NCBI GenBank assembly: GCA_947629515.1 | Contig: CANRDY010000002.1 | Coordinates: 1 to 64,000, forward strand | Direction of reading: 5' to 3' | Length of the DNA: 64,000 nucleotides | Origin: an uncultured Clostridia bacterium | GTDB lineage: Bacteria > Bacillota > Clostridia > Christensenellales > Borkfalkiaceae | Shown here: positions 8,356-16,711 of the stretch, piece by piece | Position numbering within the stretch: position 1 is the stretch's first letter | Layout of the letters: every line of letters starts with the position of its first letter | Program-made: the position numbers and the translations under genes | The notes under the pieces: generated by a model | The model's input: the letters and a program-made list of their open reading frames with translations, nothing else | Told to the model about the DNA's origin: nothing | Databases searched by the model: none

Positions 8356-9540
8356 ATGGACATTTACGGCGAACTCAAAGAGCGCGGACTTATCGCGCAG
8401 GTAACTGACGAAGAGGAGATCAAATCGTTGATAAACGGCGGCGGGGCGCGCTTTTATATCGGCTTCGACCCTACGGCGGACTCTCTGCACGTGGGGCACT
8501 TTATGGCTCTCTGCCTTATGAAAAGGCTGCAAATGGCGGGCAACAAGCCCGTTGTGTTGCTCGGCGGCGGAACGGGTTATATAGGCGATCCTACGGGCAG
8601 AACCGATATGCGCTCCATGCTTTCCCCCGAAACCATAGAGCACAACTGCGAGTGCTTCAAAAGGCAAATGGAGCGGTTCATCGAATTCGGCGACGACAAG
8701 GCGATGATAGTCAACAACGCCGATTGGCTCTTAAAGCTGAACTATATCGAGCTGTTGCGCGAAGTGGGCGCGTGCTTTTCGGTAAATAATATGCTCCGCG
8801 CCGAGTGCTACAAACAGCGCATGGAAAAGGGGCTTTCGTTCCTCGAATTCAACTACATGATAATGCAGTCCTATGATTTTTGGTATCTCAACGAGCACTA
8901 CGGCTGCAACATGCAGTTCGGCGGCGACGATCAGTGGAGCAATATGCTTGCGGGAACCGAACTCATCCGCAAAAAGACGGGCAAAGACGCCTATGCCATG
9001 ACCATAACCCTGCTTTTGAACAGCGAGGGCAAAAAAATGGGTAAAACGGCAAAGGGCGCGGTATGGCTCGACGAGGAAAAAACTTCCCCCTACGAGTTCT
9101 ATCAGTATTGGCGCAACGTCGACGACGCCGACGTTATGAAGTGCATAAAAATGCTCACCTTTATCCCCATGGACGAAATACGCCAAATGGAGAAGTGGAG
9201 CGCAGACCGAATAAACGAAAAGAAGCAAATACTTGCGTTCGAACTTACCAAGCTCGTGCACGGCGAAGAAAAGGCGCAACTTGCACAATCTCAGGCAAAG
9301 GCGGCGTTCGGCGGCGGCGGGGAAATGCCCGAAAAGTGCGTTGCCGTCGAAACAAAGACCATAATCCCCGTGCTCGTCGCGGCGGGTATATGCGCTTCCA
9401 ACGGCGAGGCGCGCAGGCTCATTCAGCAAGGCGGCGTTTCGATAGGCGACGAAAAAGTGACCGACTTCAACGCCCCCGTCAACGACGGCGACGTGCTCCA
9501 CAAGGGCAAAAAAGTCCACATAAAGATAAAGTTTGCATAA
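8356..9540 (+). CDS. tyrS: Tyrosyl-tRNA synthetase
   Basis: Charges tRNA-Tyr with tyrosine in the cytoplasm. The 394 residues match a class I TyrRS: HVGH (45-48) is the HIGH motif, [13 protein letters not shown] the ATP/tyrosine pocket, and KKMGKT near 227-231 the KMSKS loop (a KMGK variant). [10 protein letters not shown] is the conserved tyrosine-binding block. The last 60 residues form an S4 RNA-binding domain ([16 protein letters not shown]). The ATG follows CGGAGA. The gene is separated from the IMPASCT-like downstream gene (IMPACT/YigZ family) by only 3 bp and probably shares its transcript. Confidence 0.97.
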   Translation: MDIYGELKERGLIAQVTDEEEIKSLINGGGARFYIGFDPTADSLHVGHFMALCLMKRLQMAGNKPVVLLGGGTGYIGDPTGRTDMRSMLSPETIEHNCECFKRQMERFIEFGDDKAMIVNNADWLLKLNYIELLREVGACFSVNNMLRAECYKQRMEKGLSFLEFNYMIMQSYDFWYLNEHYGCNMQFGGDDQWSNMLAGTELIRKKTGKDAYAMTITLLLNSEGKKMGKTAKGAVWLDEEKTSPYEFYQYWRNVDDADVMKCIKMLTFIPMDEIRQMEKWSADRINEKKQILAFELTKLVHGEEKAQLAQSQAKAAFGGGGEMPEKCVAVETKTIIPVLVAAGICASNGEARRLIQQGGVSIGDEKVTDFNAPVNDGDVLHKGKKVHIKIKFA

Positions 9541-9543
9541 TAA

Positions 9544-10173
9544 ATGAATTGTTATCTTTCCCTTTCGGGAGAATGTCAAACCTCAAAAATAATCGAAAAG
9601 TCTAAATTCATCGCCACGTCGCGGCACGTGTGCGGCGAGGAAGAGGCAAAAGCGTTCATTTCCGAAATACGTTCGCGCTATCCCGACGCAACTCACAACT
9701 GCTACGCATACGTCGCCGACAGCCTCGGCAACTTTCCGCGCTTTTCCGACGACGGCGAACCGCAGGGCACGGCGGGTATGCCCATGCTCGAAGTGCTTAA
9801 AGCGCAAAAGCTGTTCGAGGCGGCAATCGTGGTAACGCGCTACTTCGGCGGGATCAAGCTGGGCGCGGGCGGGCTTGTGCGCGCCTATTCGGGCGCAGTC
9901 GCCGAAAACCTTTCAAAGGCTCAAAGGGTAATGTACGAACCCTGCGTGCGCGGAGTGTACGGGCTTTCCTATCCCGATATAGACGCGGCGTTGCGTTACT
10001 TTTCCGAAAGAAATGCGCAAGTGCTCAACTCAGAATACGCAAGCGGGGCGCAGTTCACACTTGCCGTAAAAAAGCGCGAAGAAGAGGAGTTCGACGCGGG
10101 TCTTAAAAACGCCCTCAACGGCAGAGTCAGCATAAAAAAAGAGAGAGAATATTTCCACCCTTTCCCGATTTGA
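9544..10173 (+). CDS. IMPACT (YigZ/YvyE) family protein
   Basis: A 209-residue member of the YigZ/YvyE family, distant relatives of eukaryotic IMPACT; their biochemical role in bacteria is unsettled. The N-terminal UPF0029 domain holds the family signature FIATSRHV, ATHNCYAY, RFSDDGEPQGTAGMPML and VVTRYFGGIKLGAGGLVRAY. The C-terminal about 70 residues correspond to the ferredoxin-like DUF1949 domain. Length is normal for the family. It starts 3 bp after tyrS without a strong ribosome-binding site of its own, suggesting translational coupling. It converges on ilvE across a pair of hairpins. Confidence 0.9.
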   Translation: MNCYLSLSGECQTSKIIEKSKFIATSRHVCGEEEAKAFISEIRSRYPDATHNCYAYVADSLGNFPRFSDDGEPQGTAGMPMLEVLKAQKLFEAAIVVTRYFGGIKLGAGGLVRAYSGAVAENLSKAQRVMYEPCVRGVYGLSYPDIDAALRYFSERNAQVLNSEYASGAQFTLAVKKREEEEFDAGLKNALNGRVSIKKEREYFHPFPI

Positions 10174-10195
10174 AAATAAAGAAACGCAATTAAAC

Positions 10196-10253
10196 GGCGG
10201 AGCAGAAGTCCCGCCTTAACCCACAAAAACGGCGGAGCAGAAGCTCCGCCTTT
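10196..10253. terminator. Duplicated bidirectional terminator hairpins
   Basis: The unit AACGGCGGAGCAGAAG-ccCCGCCTT occurs twice (10193-10217 and 10228-10253). The second folds perfectly, GGCGGAGC-AGAA-GCTCCGCC-TTT; the first has a decayed arm. They lie between convergent genes and probably end both transcripts. Confidence 0.7.
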
Positions 10254-10264
10254 ACGCAATAAAA

Positions 10265-11290
10265 CTACTTTTTAATTTCTCTTATCCAGCCGTCGGGGGC
10301 TTTGATCTTTCCCAATTGTATGCCCGTGAGCGTGTCGTAAAGTTGTTGCGTAACTTCGCCCATTTTTTCCATACCCGAGGGGAACGCGATCTCCTTGCCG
10401 TGGTCGTTGATTTTTCCGACGGGCGAAATAACTGCGGCGGTTCCGCAAAGCCCGCACTCGGCAAAGTCTTGCAACTCGTCAAGTCGCACGGGGCGGTTTT
10501 CAACTTTAAGCCCAAGGTATTTTTCGGCAACATAGCACAGCGACCGCCTCGTAATAGAGGGCAGAATACTGTCCGAAAGGGGCGTAACAACGCGCTTGTC
10601 CTTAGTTACGAACAAAAAGTTCGCCCCGCCCGTCTCCTCGACGAACGTGCGCGAAGCGGGGTCGAGGTACATATTTTCGTCAAACCCGCAGTTATGGGCG
10701 TCCACAATGGCGTGCAGGCTCATCGCGTAGTTTAGCCCGGCTTTAATGTGCCCCGTTCCTCTGGGAGCGGCGCGGTCGAAATCGCTCACGCGTATGGTTA
10801 TGGGCTTCACTCCGCCCTTAAAATAAGGTCCTACGGGCGTTGCGAAAAGCCTGAACTGAAATTCGTTTGCGGGTTTTACGCCAATGACCGCCGAAGAGCC
10901 GAAGAGGTAGGGTCTAAGGTACAGCGAAGCCCCGCTCCCGTAGGGGGGAACGTAGTCTCTGTTCGCCCAAACAACTTCGTCCACGGCTTCCAAAAATCTT
11001 TCCGCGGGGAAGGGGGGGATTTCAAGCCTCTTTGCCGAAGTAACCATTCTCTCCGCGTTGAGGTCGGGGCGGAAAGTAACGATCCTTCCGTCGACGGTGG
11101 TGTACGCCTTCAACCCCTCAAAAACCTGTTGCGCGTATTGCAACACGCCCGCGCACTCGGTTATAACAACTTTGTCATCTTCAGTAAGTCCGCCCTCGTC
11201 CCATTTTCCGTCCTTAAAGTTACTTACGTAACGGTAGGGCGTTTTTACATATCCGAACCCGAGCGAAGCCCAATCGATATCTGCCGCCAT
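10265..11290 (-). CDS. ilvE: Branched-chain amino acid aminotransferase
   Basis: A PLP-dependent fold IV aminotransferase of 341 residues, catalysing the last step of Leu/Ile/Val synthesis (or the first of breakdown) with 2-oxoglutarate. The PLP lysine is K183 in GHIKAGLNYAMS. Other family blocks are QQVFEGLKAY, YLRPYLFGSSAVIG and EETGGANFLFV, then a glycine-rich phosphate-binding stretch (CGTAAVISPV). The start is ATG 11290, with AGGTGG five bases upstream; the GTG at 11299 lies in that ribosome-binding site. No other ilv/leu genes are adjacent, so it acts as a single-gene unit here. Confidence 0.95.
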   Translation of the reverse strand: MAADIDWASLGFGYVKTPYRYVSNFKDGKWDEGGLTEDDKVVITECAGVLQYAQQVFEGLKAYTTVDGRIVTFRPDLNAERMVTSAKRLEIPPFPAERFLEAVDEVVWANRDYVPPYGSGASLYLRPYLFGSSAVIGVKPANEFQFRLFATPVGPYFKGGVKPITIRVSDFDRAAPRGTGHIKAGLNYAMSLHAIVDAHNCGFDENMYLDPASRTFVEETGGANFLFVTKDKRVVTPLSDSILPSITRRSLCYVAEKYLGLKVENRPVRLDELQDFAECGLCGTAAVISPVGKINDHGKEIAFPSGMEKMGEVTQQLYDTLTGIQLGKIKAPDGWIREIKK

Positions 11291-11354
11291 ATTATCCACC
11301 TGAAAATTTTTCTATTATTATACAACCGCAAAAAGTTATTGTCAAACGCGTGAA

Positions 11355-11383
11355 TTGACAAAATGCGCAATAGGTGATAAAAT
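11355..11383 (+). promoter_or_regulatory. Sigma-A promoter of recX-birA-nnr
   Basis: TTGACA (11355-11360), 17 bases, TAAAAT (11378-11383), about 19 bases before the recX ATG. Confidence 0.85.
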
Positions 11384-11401
11384 GTTCGAAAGAGTGAAGA
11401 T

Positions 11402-12019
11402 ATGTCCGAAATAACCTCAATCGAACCGCAAATAAAAGACAAAAACCGTTGCAGCGTGTATGTCGACGGCAGATTTTACTGCGGAATAAAACTCGAAGTC
11501 GCAATCAAATACCGCCTTAAAGTCGGCATGAAAATCGAAAAATCCCAGCTCGATGAGATACAGCTCGAAACCGAAAAGAGTCAGGCGGTAGATAAGGCTA
11601 TGACTCACCTTTCTGCTTCCATGAAAACTTCGGGACAAATGCGAACCTTTCTTTCGGGTAAAGGTTACACCGAGGCGGTCATAGACTATGTTATGGAAAA
11701 GCTCGCCTATTACGGGCTTGTCGACGATCTGACATATTGCAAGACCTACTTGCAGAGCGTTCACGGCAAGGGCAAGCGGGCAATGGAGCAGGATCTTATA
11801 AAACGCGGAGCGGAAAAGGGGGCTATCGAACAGGCTCTTTCGGAGTACGAAGAAAACGGCGACGACGCCCGCGAACTTCTTTCAAAGTACTTAAAGGGCA
11901 AACCCGCCGAAAAGAGCGTCTTTTACAAGGCGTTCAAATATCTTCTTTCGCGCGGGTATTCATATGAAACTGCAAAAGACGCGCTCGCCGCATACGGGGT
12001 CGACGATGAAGATAATTGA
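11402..12019 (+). CDS. recX: RecX family recombination regulator
   Basis: A 205-residue RecX protein, which in characterised bacteria binds RecA filaments and modulates recombination. The N-terminal about 60 residues (a beta-rich extension seen in Firmicutes RecX) are followed by three-helix repeats typical of the family: MTHLSASMKTSGQMRTFLSG, YGLVDDLTYCKTYLQS and GKGKRAMEQDLIKRGAEKGAI. Length is mid-range between E. coli (166) and Bacillus (264). recA is not nearby. The gene overlaps birA by 14 bp, so recX, birA and nnr probably form one transcription unit driven by the promoter at 11355. Confidence 0.88.
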   Translation: MSEITSIEPQIKDKNRCSVYVDGRFYCGIKLEVAIKYRLKVGMKIEKSQLDEIQLETEKSQAVDKAMTHLSASMKTSGQMRTFLSGKGYTEAVIDYVMEKLAYYGLVDDLTYCKTYLQSVHGKGKRAMEQDLIKRGAEKGAIEQALSEYEENGDDARELLSKYLKGKPAEKSVFYKAFKYLLSRGYSYETAKDALAAYGVDDEDN

Positions 12020-12692
12020 GCTTAACGAAGTCGATTCGACTTCCGACTACCTCAAAAGGCTTTCCCCCGCCCAAGACACGGCGGTTTTCGCCCGTGTGCA
12101 GACGGCGGGCAAGGGCACAAAGGGCAGGAGCTTTATCTCCGACGACGGCGGGCTGTATATGTCCTTTGTGCGTTTTTACGGGGAACTCCCCGCCGACAGA
12201 GCGTTTTCGATAATGATGAACGTCAGCGTCGCCGTTTGCCGAACGCTTGAAAGTCTGAACCTCAAACCGCGCATACGCTGGGCGAACGATGTGCTCATAG
12301 GCGACAAAAAGATAAGCGGAACGCTCATCGAAAACAGCATAAGCGGGGGTTTTGTCCGCCGTTCGCTCGTGGGCGTGGGGATAAATATCAACAACGTTTT
12401 GCACGGCGAGTTAAAAAAAATAGCCGTCAGCGCGTTCGAACTCACTCGCCGCAAAACGCCCTTGGAAGCCGTCGGGCGCGAACTTCTTAAAAATCTGCAA
12501 ACGGAGTACAGCGCAGAGGAGTACAAGAGCTATATCGATTGGCTGGGAAGCGAAGTTAAGCTCACCTTTGCCGACGGCACAACAACCGAAGCAATTGCAA
12601 AAGACATAACGCCGAGGGGCGCGCTCGTCGTTTCGACGGGCGGCGTACTTCGCGAGATAAATTCGGGGGAGGTCACGCTCAGATTGCAATGA
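12006..12692 (+). CDS. birA: Biotin-[acetyl-CoA carboxylase] ligase, no DNA-binding domain
   Basis: Activates biotin with ATP and attaches it to the carboxyl-carrier lysine of biotin enzymes. The 228 residues carry the catalytic and C-terminal SH3-like domains only; the N-terminal helix-turn-helix of bifunctional BirA is absent, so it is a ligase without repressor function. Visible motifs are VDSTSDYLK, GKGTKGRSF (the biotinyl-AMP loop, diverged from GRGRxGR), RWANDVLIGDKKISGTLIE and GVGININN. The start at 12006 fits the family N-terminus (MKIIELNEVDST) and overlaps recX by 14 bp. It overlaps nnr by 4 bp (ATGA). Confidence 0.92.
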   Translation: MKIIELNEVDSTSDYLKRLSPAQDTAVFARVQTAGKGTKGRSFISDDGGLYMSFVRFYGELPADRAFSIMMNVSVAVCRTLESLNLKPRIRWANDVLIGDKKISGTLIENSISGGFVRRSLVGVGININNVLHGELKKIAVSAFELTRRKTPLEAVGRELLKNLQTEYSAEEYKSYIDWLGSEVKLTFADGTTTEAIAKDITPRGALVVSTGGVLREINSGEVTLRLQ

Positions 12693-14134
12693 AAAGGGTT
12701 CTTTTGAACGAACAAATGCGCCGTGCCGACGGCTACACCATAGACGCTCTCGGCGTCCCGTCCGAAGAGCTTATGCGCCGTGTGGGCGAGGCTATCGCCG
12801 ACGAAGTTGAAAAGATATGCCGCGAAAGGGGAGCAAAGCAAGTGCTCGTCGTGTGCGGCGCGGGCAACAACGGCGGCGACGGCTACGTGTGCGCTTCTGA
12901 TCTTCTGCGGCGGGGAATCGCCGTTGAGGTGTTCGCCTTGGGCGGAACGCTCTCCGCCGACTGCTCCCGCGAAAAGTCGCGCTATTCGGGCGGCTATGCC
13001 GATACGATATCCGACAGTGCGGAGATAATTGTCGATTGTATTTTCGGCACGGGTCTTTCGCGCGATGTGGAGGGGGAGTTCGCCGAGGCAATTTCCAAAA
13101 TAAACGCCTGCGGCGCGTTCGTAATTTCTGCCGACATTCCCAGCGGAATAAACGGCGACAACGGCTTGGTTTGCGGCTGTGCGGTAAAGGCAGATTTGAC
13201 CGTCGCCGTCGCCGAACTCAAAGCGGGCTTCTATCTTTCGGACGGTCCCGACCACTGCGGCAAGGTGGTCGTAAAGGACATAGGAATAACCCTTCCCGAC
13301 CAAAAAGTTCAATATATATTCGAAAATTCGGATATTTCGATCCTGTACCCCAAGCGCAAACGCAACTCCAACAAGGGCACATACGGCACGGCGCAACTCG
13401 TCGCAGGCAGTAAAATTTATAAGGGAGCGGCGGCTCTCTCACTGCAAACGGCATTGCAGTCGGGTTGCGGCTACGTCAAGCTGTGCGCTCCCGCCGAGGT
13501 CGCCGACGTGCTCGCGCCCCGTTTCCCGCAGGTCATTTACAATTCCGAACCCGACCAAACCGCCGACTGCATAGCGGTGGGAATGGGTTGCAGCGTTTCG
13601 GAAGAACTATATGAACTTATCAAGGGTCTGTTGCAAACTTACGGGGGAACGCTCCTCATCGACGCGGACGGCTTGAACAGCCTTGCGCGGTACGGCGTCG
13701 GGGTTCTTAAAAGCAAAAAAAACCGCACGGTGATTTTAACTCCGCACATTAAGGAGTTTTCGCGCCTTACGGGCAAAAAAGTTCAATATATATTGCAAAA
13801 TCCCATAAAAACCGCCGAAGAGTTCGCCTCGGAATACGGCGTTACATTGCTTTTGAAAAGCTCGTCGAGCGTGCTTTCGGACGGCGCGCGCACGGCAATT
13901 TTGCACAGAGGCAATTCCGCTCTCGCAAAGGGCGGCAGCGGAGATATGCTCTCGGGGCTTGCCGCAGGCAACGTCGCCCGCGGTCTTTCGGCGTTCGAAG
14001 CGGTCGCGTGCGCCTCGTACGTCGTCGGCGTTTCGGCGGAGCTTTCCTCTCGGCAGAAAACCGAGTACTGCGTCACGGCAAAAGATATAATTAAAAATCT
14101 CCACGTTGCCGTCAAGTGCTTGACAGCCCCGTAA
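12689..14134 (+). CDS. nnr: Bifunctional NAD(P)HX epimerase / ADP-dependent dehydratase
   Basis: Repairs hydrated NADH/NADPH. The 481 residues hold two domains. The N-terminal YjeF_N epimerase (about 1-205) has VVCGAGNNGGDGYVCA and VDCIFGTGLSRDV. The C-terminal ribokinase-like dehydratase (about 220-475) has KGTYGTAQLVAGS, LIDADGLNSL, LTPHIKEFSRL and AKGGSGDMLSGL, the last carrying the catalytic Asp. Length and order are those of bacterial Nnr. It is the last gene of the recX-birA-nnr group, overlapping birA by 4 bp. Its 3' end contains the -35 box of the downstream riboswitch promoter. Confidence 0.95.
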   Translation: MKRVLLNEQMRRADGYTIDALGVPSEELMRRVGEAIADEVEKICRERGAKQVLVVCGAGNNGGDGYVCASDLLRRGIAVEVFALGGTLSADCSREKSRYSGGYADTISDSAEIIVDCIFGTGLSRDVEGEFAEAISKINACGAFVISADIPSGINGDNGLVCGCAVKADLTVAVAELKAGFYLSDGPDHCGKVVVKDIGITLPDQKVQYIFENSDISILYPKRKRNSNKGTYGTAQLVAGSKIYKGAAALSLQTALQSGCGYVKLCAPAEVADVLAPRFPQVIYNSEPDQTADCIAVGMGCSVSEELYELIKGLLQTYGGTLLIDADGLNSLARYGVGVLKSKKNRTVILTPHIKEFSRLTGKKVQYILQNPIKTAEEFASEYGVTLLLKSSSSVLSDGARTAILHRGNSALAKGGSGDMLSGLAAGNVARGLSAFEAVACASYVVGVSAELSSRQKTEYCVTAKDIIKNLHVAVKCLTAP

Positions 14135-14148
14135 AATTCTGCTAAAAT
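14120..14148 (+). promoter_or_regulatory. Sigma-A promoter of the riboswitch/antiporter transcript
   Basis: TTGACA (14120-14125, inside the end of nnr), 17 bases, TAAAAT (14143-14148). The predicted start near 14155 coincides with the first base of the riboswitch P1 stem. Confidence 0.85.
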
Positions 14149-14154
14149 TAGTGC

Positions 14155-14249
14155 GTTGAAAGGGAGTAGTTGCAAGAGCGGCAACGACATAACCGGCTCA
14201 CAGCCCGGTGCCGCCTCCGTCAATTTTTTGCGGAAACAAGACTTTCGGC
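14155..14249 (+). ncRNA. yybP-ykoY (Mn2+-sensing) riboswitch aptamer
   Basis: The element opens with GAAAGGGAGTAG, the hallmark 5' block of yybP-ykoY RNAs, and closes with ACAAGACTTTC, matching the conserved AGCAAGACCUUUCC-type 3' block. P1 pairs 14155-14162 with 14242-14249 (8 bp, two G-U). Internal helices GTTGC/GCAAC and ACCGG/CCGGT and a CGTCAA segment fit the class. The class binds Mn2+ at the junction of its two helical legs. It lies upstream of a cation antiporter, a fitting target. Assignment is by motif recognition; a covariance search would confirm it. Confidence 0.82.
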
Positions 14250-14283
14250 TTAACTTTTTTAAGTTAAAGTCGGAAGTCTTTTT
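14239..14283 (+). terminator. Riboswitch expression-platform terminator
   Basis: AGACTT...AAGTCT with inner TTAACTT/AAGTTAA arms forms a long hairpin followed by five T's. Its 5' arm (14239-14256) shares bases 14242-14249 with aptamer P1, so P1 and terminator are mutually exclusive. Metal-bound aptamer should therefore switch transcription on. Confidence 0.8.
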
Positions 14284-14335
14284 GATTAAAAGGGCGAAGT
14301 GATTAAAATGGCGAATTGACCAAAAGGGCGAACCC

Positions 14336-14379
14336 CGCCGCACGTTGTAAAGTCCCGCCGCACGTTGTGAAGTCCCAAC
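14336..14379 (+). repeat. Short tandem repeat in the antiporter leader
   Basis: CCCGCCGCACGTTGTAAAGT and CCCGCCGCACGTTGTGAAGT follow each other. The remainder of 14284-14477 is a C/A-rich, low-complexity leader with no further structure that I can support. Confidence 0.7.
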
Positions 14380-14477
14380 CCACAACAACCCCAATCGACC
14401 CCCAACACAAACAACAACCCCCCAAACCCCAAAAATATATAAATATATTGCAAAAAGCACAGAATAAGAGGTAAGCT

Positions 14478-15686
14478 ATGAATTTCAAAGTCATTCTCGG
14501 AAACGTCGGCGCAACATGGGCAGTTAACATAATTTTACTGCTTTTGGGCTTTGTGATGCTCGTCAAGGGCGCGGACTTTTTCGTCGACGGAGCGGCGGGA
14601 CTTGCAAAAAAAATGCGCATATCCTCGTTCATAATCGGCGTAACGGTAGTTGCGATCGGCACGTCCGCTCCCGAACTTGCCGTCACCATAGTCGACGCGG
14701 CGAACCCGAGCGGCGGCGACGTTATAATGGGCAACATTCTCGGCAGTAACGCTTTGAACATTCTCCTCATTCTCGGCATATCCGCGCTCATATGCAAGCT
14801 TCCGTCCGAGCGCACCACGCGCATGATAGATATGCCGTTCCTCATTTTCGTCAGCGTGCTGTTTTTGCTGTTGGGCGTGTTCGTGGGCGGCTATAACGTG
14901 GGCTTCACTCCGCAGGGTCAGTTCTATCTCGACGGCACAATGACGTGGTATTGCGGTTTGATTCTCATAATTTTGTACATTGCATTTCTGGTTTACAACA
15001 TTCTCCTCGCAAAAAAGCAGTCCCGCGCGCAACTTGAACAGGCAACCGCCGTTTCAATGACCGCCGCAGAGACCGCCGCAGAGACCGAGGCGGGCGCGGC
15101 GAACGCGGAAGGGAGCGGATTCTTCGCCAAGCTCTCTGCTTTTTACGAGAATATGCAGTCAAAAGTCTGGTTCCTGATAGTAATAGTCGTGTTCGGGCTT
15201 GCGTTCGTCGTGTTGGGCGCACAGCTCGTCGTTGATTCGGCAACCGTAATCGCGCAGGAACTCATAGGAATTCCCACCGAAATCGTCGCAATGACTGTCA
15301 TTGCCTTGGGAACGTCGTTGCCCGAACTCATCACCTCGGTCGCCGCCGCAAGAAAGGGCGACGTAGGCATAGCCACGGGCAACATAATCGGCAGTAACAT
15401 CGCCAACATCTTGCTCATCGGCGGCGTGGGCGCGCTCGTCACGGGCGAAAGGGGAGTGCCCTTCACCATGGAAGCCATGATAGGCGGTTGCGTTTCTGTA
15501 ATAGCCGCCCTCATGATCTTCGGCTTCACCGTGGGCAGTAAGCAAAAAAGCCTCGGCAAGGTCGCGGGCGCGGTAATGCTTACGTTCTTTGTGCTGTACT
15601 ACGGCTTTATCTTCCTCAATCAGTACGCTTTCCACCTGTATTTGCCGCACGTGTACGAGTCAACGCTCGCAAGCGTCGTCGCGTAG
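14478..15686 (+). CDS. CaCA-family calcium/cation antiporter (YrbG-like)
   Basis: A 402-residue membrane exchanger of the Ca2+:cation antiporter superfamily. It has two homologous halves, each of about five helices. The ion-binding alpha repeats read VVAIGTSAPELAVTI (GTSAPE at 61-66) and VIALGTSLPELITSVAA (about 278-283), each with GNIxGSN downstream. A charged cytoplasmic loop with an Ala/Glu/Thr repeat (about 178-215) joins them. Family members export Ca2+ for Na+ or H+. Placement behind a Mn2+ riboswitch suggests that this one exports Mn2+, which is inference. The ATG follows GAGGT. Confidence 0.93.
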   Translation: MNFKVILGNVGATWAVNIILLLLGFVMLVKGADFFVDGAAGLAKKMRISSFIIGVTVVAIGTSAPELAVTIVDAANPSGGDVIMGNILGSNALNILLILGISALICKLPSERTTRMIDMPFLIFVSVLFLLLGVFVGGYNVGFTPQGQFYLDGTMTWYCGLILIILYIAFLVYNILLAKKQSRAQLEQATAVSMTAAETAAETEAGAANAEGSGFFAKLSAFYENMQSKVWFLIVIVVFGLAFVVLGAQLVVDSATVIAQELIGIPTEIVAMTVIALGTSLPELITSVAAARKGDVGIATGNIIGSNIANILLIGGVGALVTGERGVPFTMEAMIGGCVSVIAALMIFGFTVGSKQKSLGKVAGAVMLTFFVLYYGFIFLNQYAFHLYLPHVYESTLASVVA

Positions 15687-15884
15687 TCGGCAAAAATGTT
15701 GTGGGCTGATTGTTTTGCTGAACCGTTATTGTGCGAGGCTTCCCCGCAGATAAGTTCGGATAAAATCGGTTCGTATAAAATCGGTTCAATAAAAAGCAAA
15801 CATGTATAAACCCCGCTCAACGGGTCAACAATATTTATCGGGCAGTACATATAATAAAGTATACCCTGCCGAAAAGAGGTAAAT

Positions 15885-16232
15885 ATGACAGTTAAGCGCG
15901 GAGAACTCTACTATGCCGACTTATCGCCGGTAGTAGGCAGCGAGCAGGGGGGTGTTCGACCCGTGCTCGTGGTGCAGAACGACGTGGGGAACAAATATTC
16001 GCCCACGGTTATAGCGGCGGCGGTGACGAGCAAGATAAACAAGGCGAAACTGCCGACGCACATAGAACTGCCGTCCTCAGTGTACGGACTGCAAAAAGAT
16101 TCGGTGATACTGCTTGAACAGATCCGAACGCTTGACAAGCGGCGATTGAAAGAGCGGATAGGCGAACTTCCGCCGACGACGATGACGAGAGTCGACCGAG
16201 CGATATTAATAAGTTTAGGCTTTGTAAAGTAG
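15885..16232 (+). CDS. MazF/EndoA-type mRNA interferase, no adjacent antitoxin
   Basis: A 115-residue PemK/MazF toxin, close in form to Bacillus EndoA (NdoA). It shows [21 protein letters not shown] with the catalytic Arg of [12 protein letters not shown], then [16 protein letters not shown] and the C-terminal [13 protein letters not shown] block. Such enzymes cleave mRNA at short specific sites. In Firmicutes a MazE/EndoAI gene normally precedes it; here 15687-15884 contains no MazE-like frame, only AT-rich sequence with a tandem ATAAAATCGGTTC repeat (about 15771-15788). GAGGT precedes the ATG. A GC hairpin (16245-16269) follows. The antitoxin may lie elsewhere. Confidence 0.93.
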   Translation: MTVKRGELYYADLSPVVGSEQGGVRPVLVVQNDVGNKYSPTVIAAAVTSKINKAKLPTHIELPSSVYGLQKDSVILLEQIRTLDKRRLKERIGELPPTTMTRVDRAILISLGFVK

Positions 16233-16244
16233 AAAAGAGCAGAG

Positions 16245-16269
16245 CGCGGCGGGGTTTTACCCCGCCGCG
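16245..16269 (+). terminator. Hairpin after the mazF-like gene
   Basis: CGCGGCGGGG-TTTTA-CCCCGCCGCG, a perfect 10-bp stem 13 bases past the stop. The T tract after it is poor (ATTTA). Confidence 0.65.
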
Positions 16270-16312
16270 ATTTACTCCCGTTAAACTTCGTAATTGCATT
16301 TTAAATATTATT

Positions 16313-16332
16313 GGAGCGATATAAGGCACTGT
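16313..16332 (+). repeat. Direct repeat GGAGCGAYATAAGGCACTGT, left copy
   Basis: GGAGCGATATAAGGCACTGT recurs at 16712-16731 with one change. The pair brackets about 380 bp containing the dispersed repeat copy B and two hairpin units. Confidence 0.8.
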
Positions 16333-16444
16333 CATTTCGAACGCTATGAGACCCGCGCATTAATGCGCGGGCGATTAAGTGAGAGTTCTCGCGCGGCGTA
16401 AGGAGCACCGCCGCGCTCGGTCACCGCTTGCACCTTGCACTATG

Positions 16445-16541
16445 CGCAAGCTCATCTCGTGCGGCAAAACAGCGGGTGTCCGCTGTTTTGAGAAATTCGC
16501 ACTCGACCCCCCGTGGTCTGCTCGGGGCACTTTGAAACGCG
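16445..16541. repeat. Dispersed repeat, copy B
   Basis: Matches bases 1-95. Sequence to its left (16350-16444) includes the palindrome CCCGCGCATTAATGCGCGGG and a GC-rich stretch that may be the missing left part of copy A, which is cut by the window edge. A 63-codon open frame across it is not preserved in copy A, so it is taken as non-coding. Confidence 0.85.
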
Positions 16542-16547
16542 TACCCA

Positions 16548-16635
16548 TTCGCTCCCCTTCACAGAAATAATTTTTTTACAATTCGCTCCCCTTCATTTAT
16601 GAGGGGGAGCTGTCCGCGAACGCGGACTGAGGGGG
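16548..16635. repeat. Palindromic repeat GCTCCCCTTCA...GAGGGGGAGC plus GTCCGCG/CGCGGAC
   Basis: ATTCGCTCCCCTTCA occurs at 16548-16562 and 16581-16595. The second copy folds with TGAGGGGGAGC, followed by GTCCGCG-AA-CGCGGAC and GAGGGGG. This style (GGGGGAGCTGTC...GACTGAGGGGG) is a dispersed repeat common in gut Clostridia, from general knowledge. Confidence 0.7.
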
Positions 16636-16675
16636 TGTGTTCTAAATAATAACGCAGTACATTATGGCACTTTTC

Positions 16676-16703
16676 GCGCGCGGGCGCGAACGCGCCCGCG
16701 CGC
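16676..16703. repeat. 13-bp perfect GC hairpin
   Basis: GCGCGCGGGCGCG-AA-CGCGCCCGCGCGC. It shares its core with the hairpin at 21927-21956, so both belong to one repeat family or are terminators of common origin. Confidence 0.75.
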
Positions 16704-16711
16704 ATACTATC

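Noticed and set aside
8300..8356. T-box leader before tyrS
   Set aside because: A consensus promoter leaves only about 20 bases of leader, with no specifier stem or T-box sequence.
16379..16570. 63-codon frame across dispersed repeat copy B
   Set aside because: The same repeat at 1-95 has a 2-base length difference, which breaks the frame; no ribosome-binding site.
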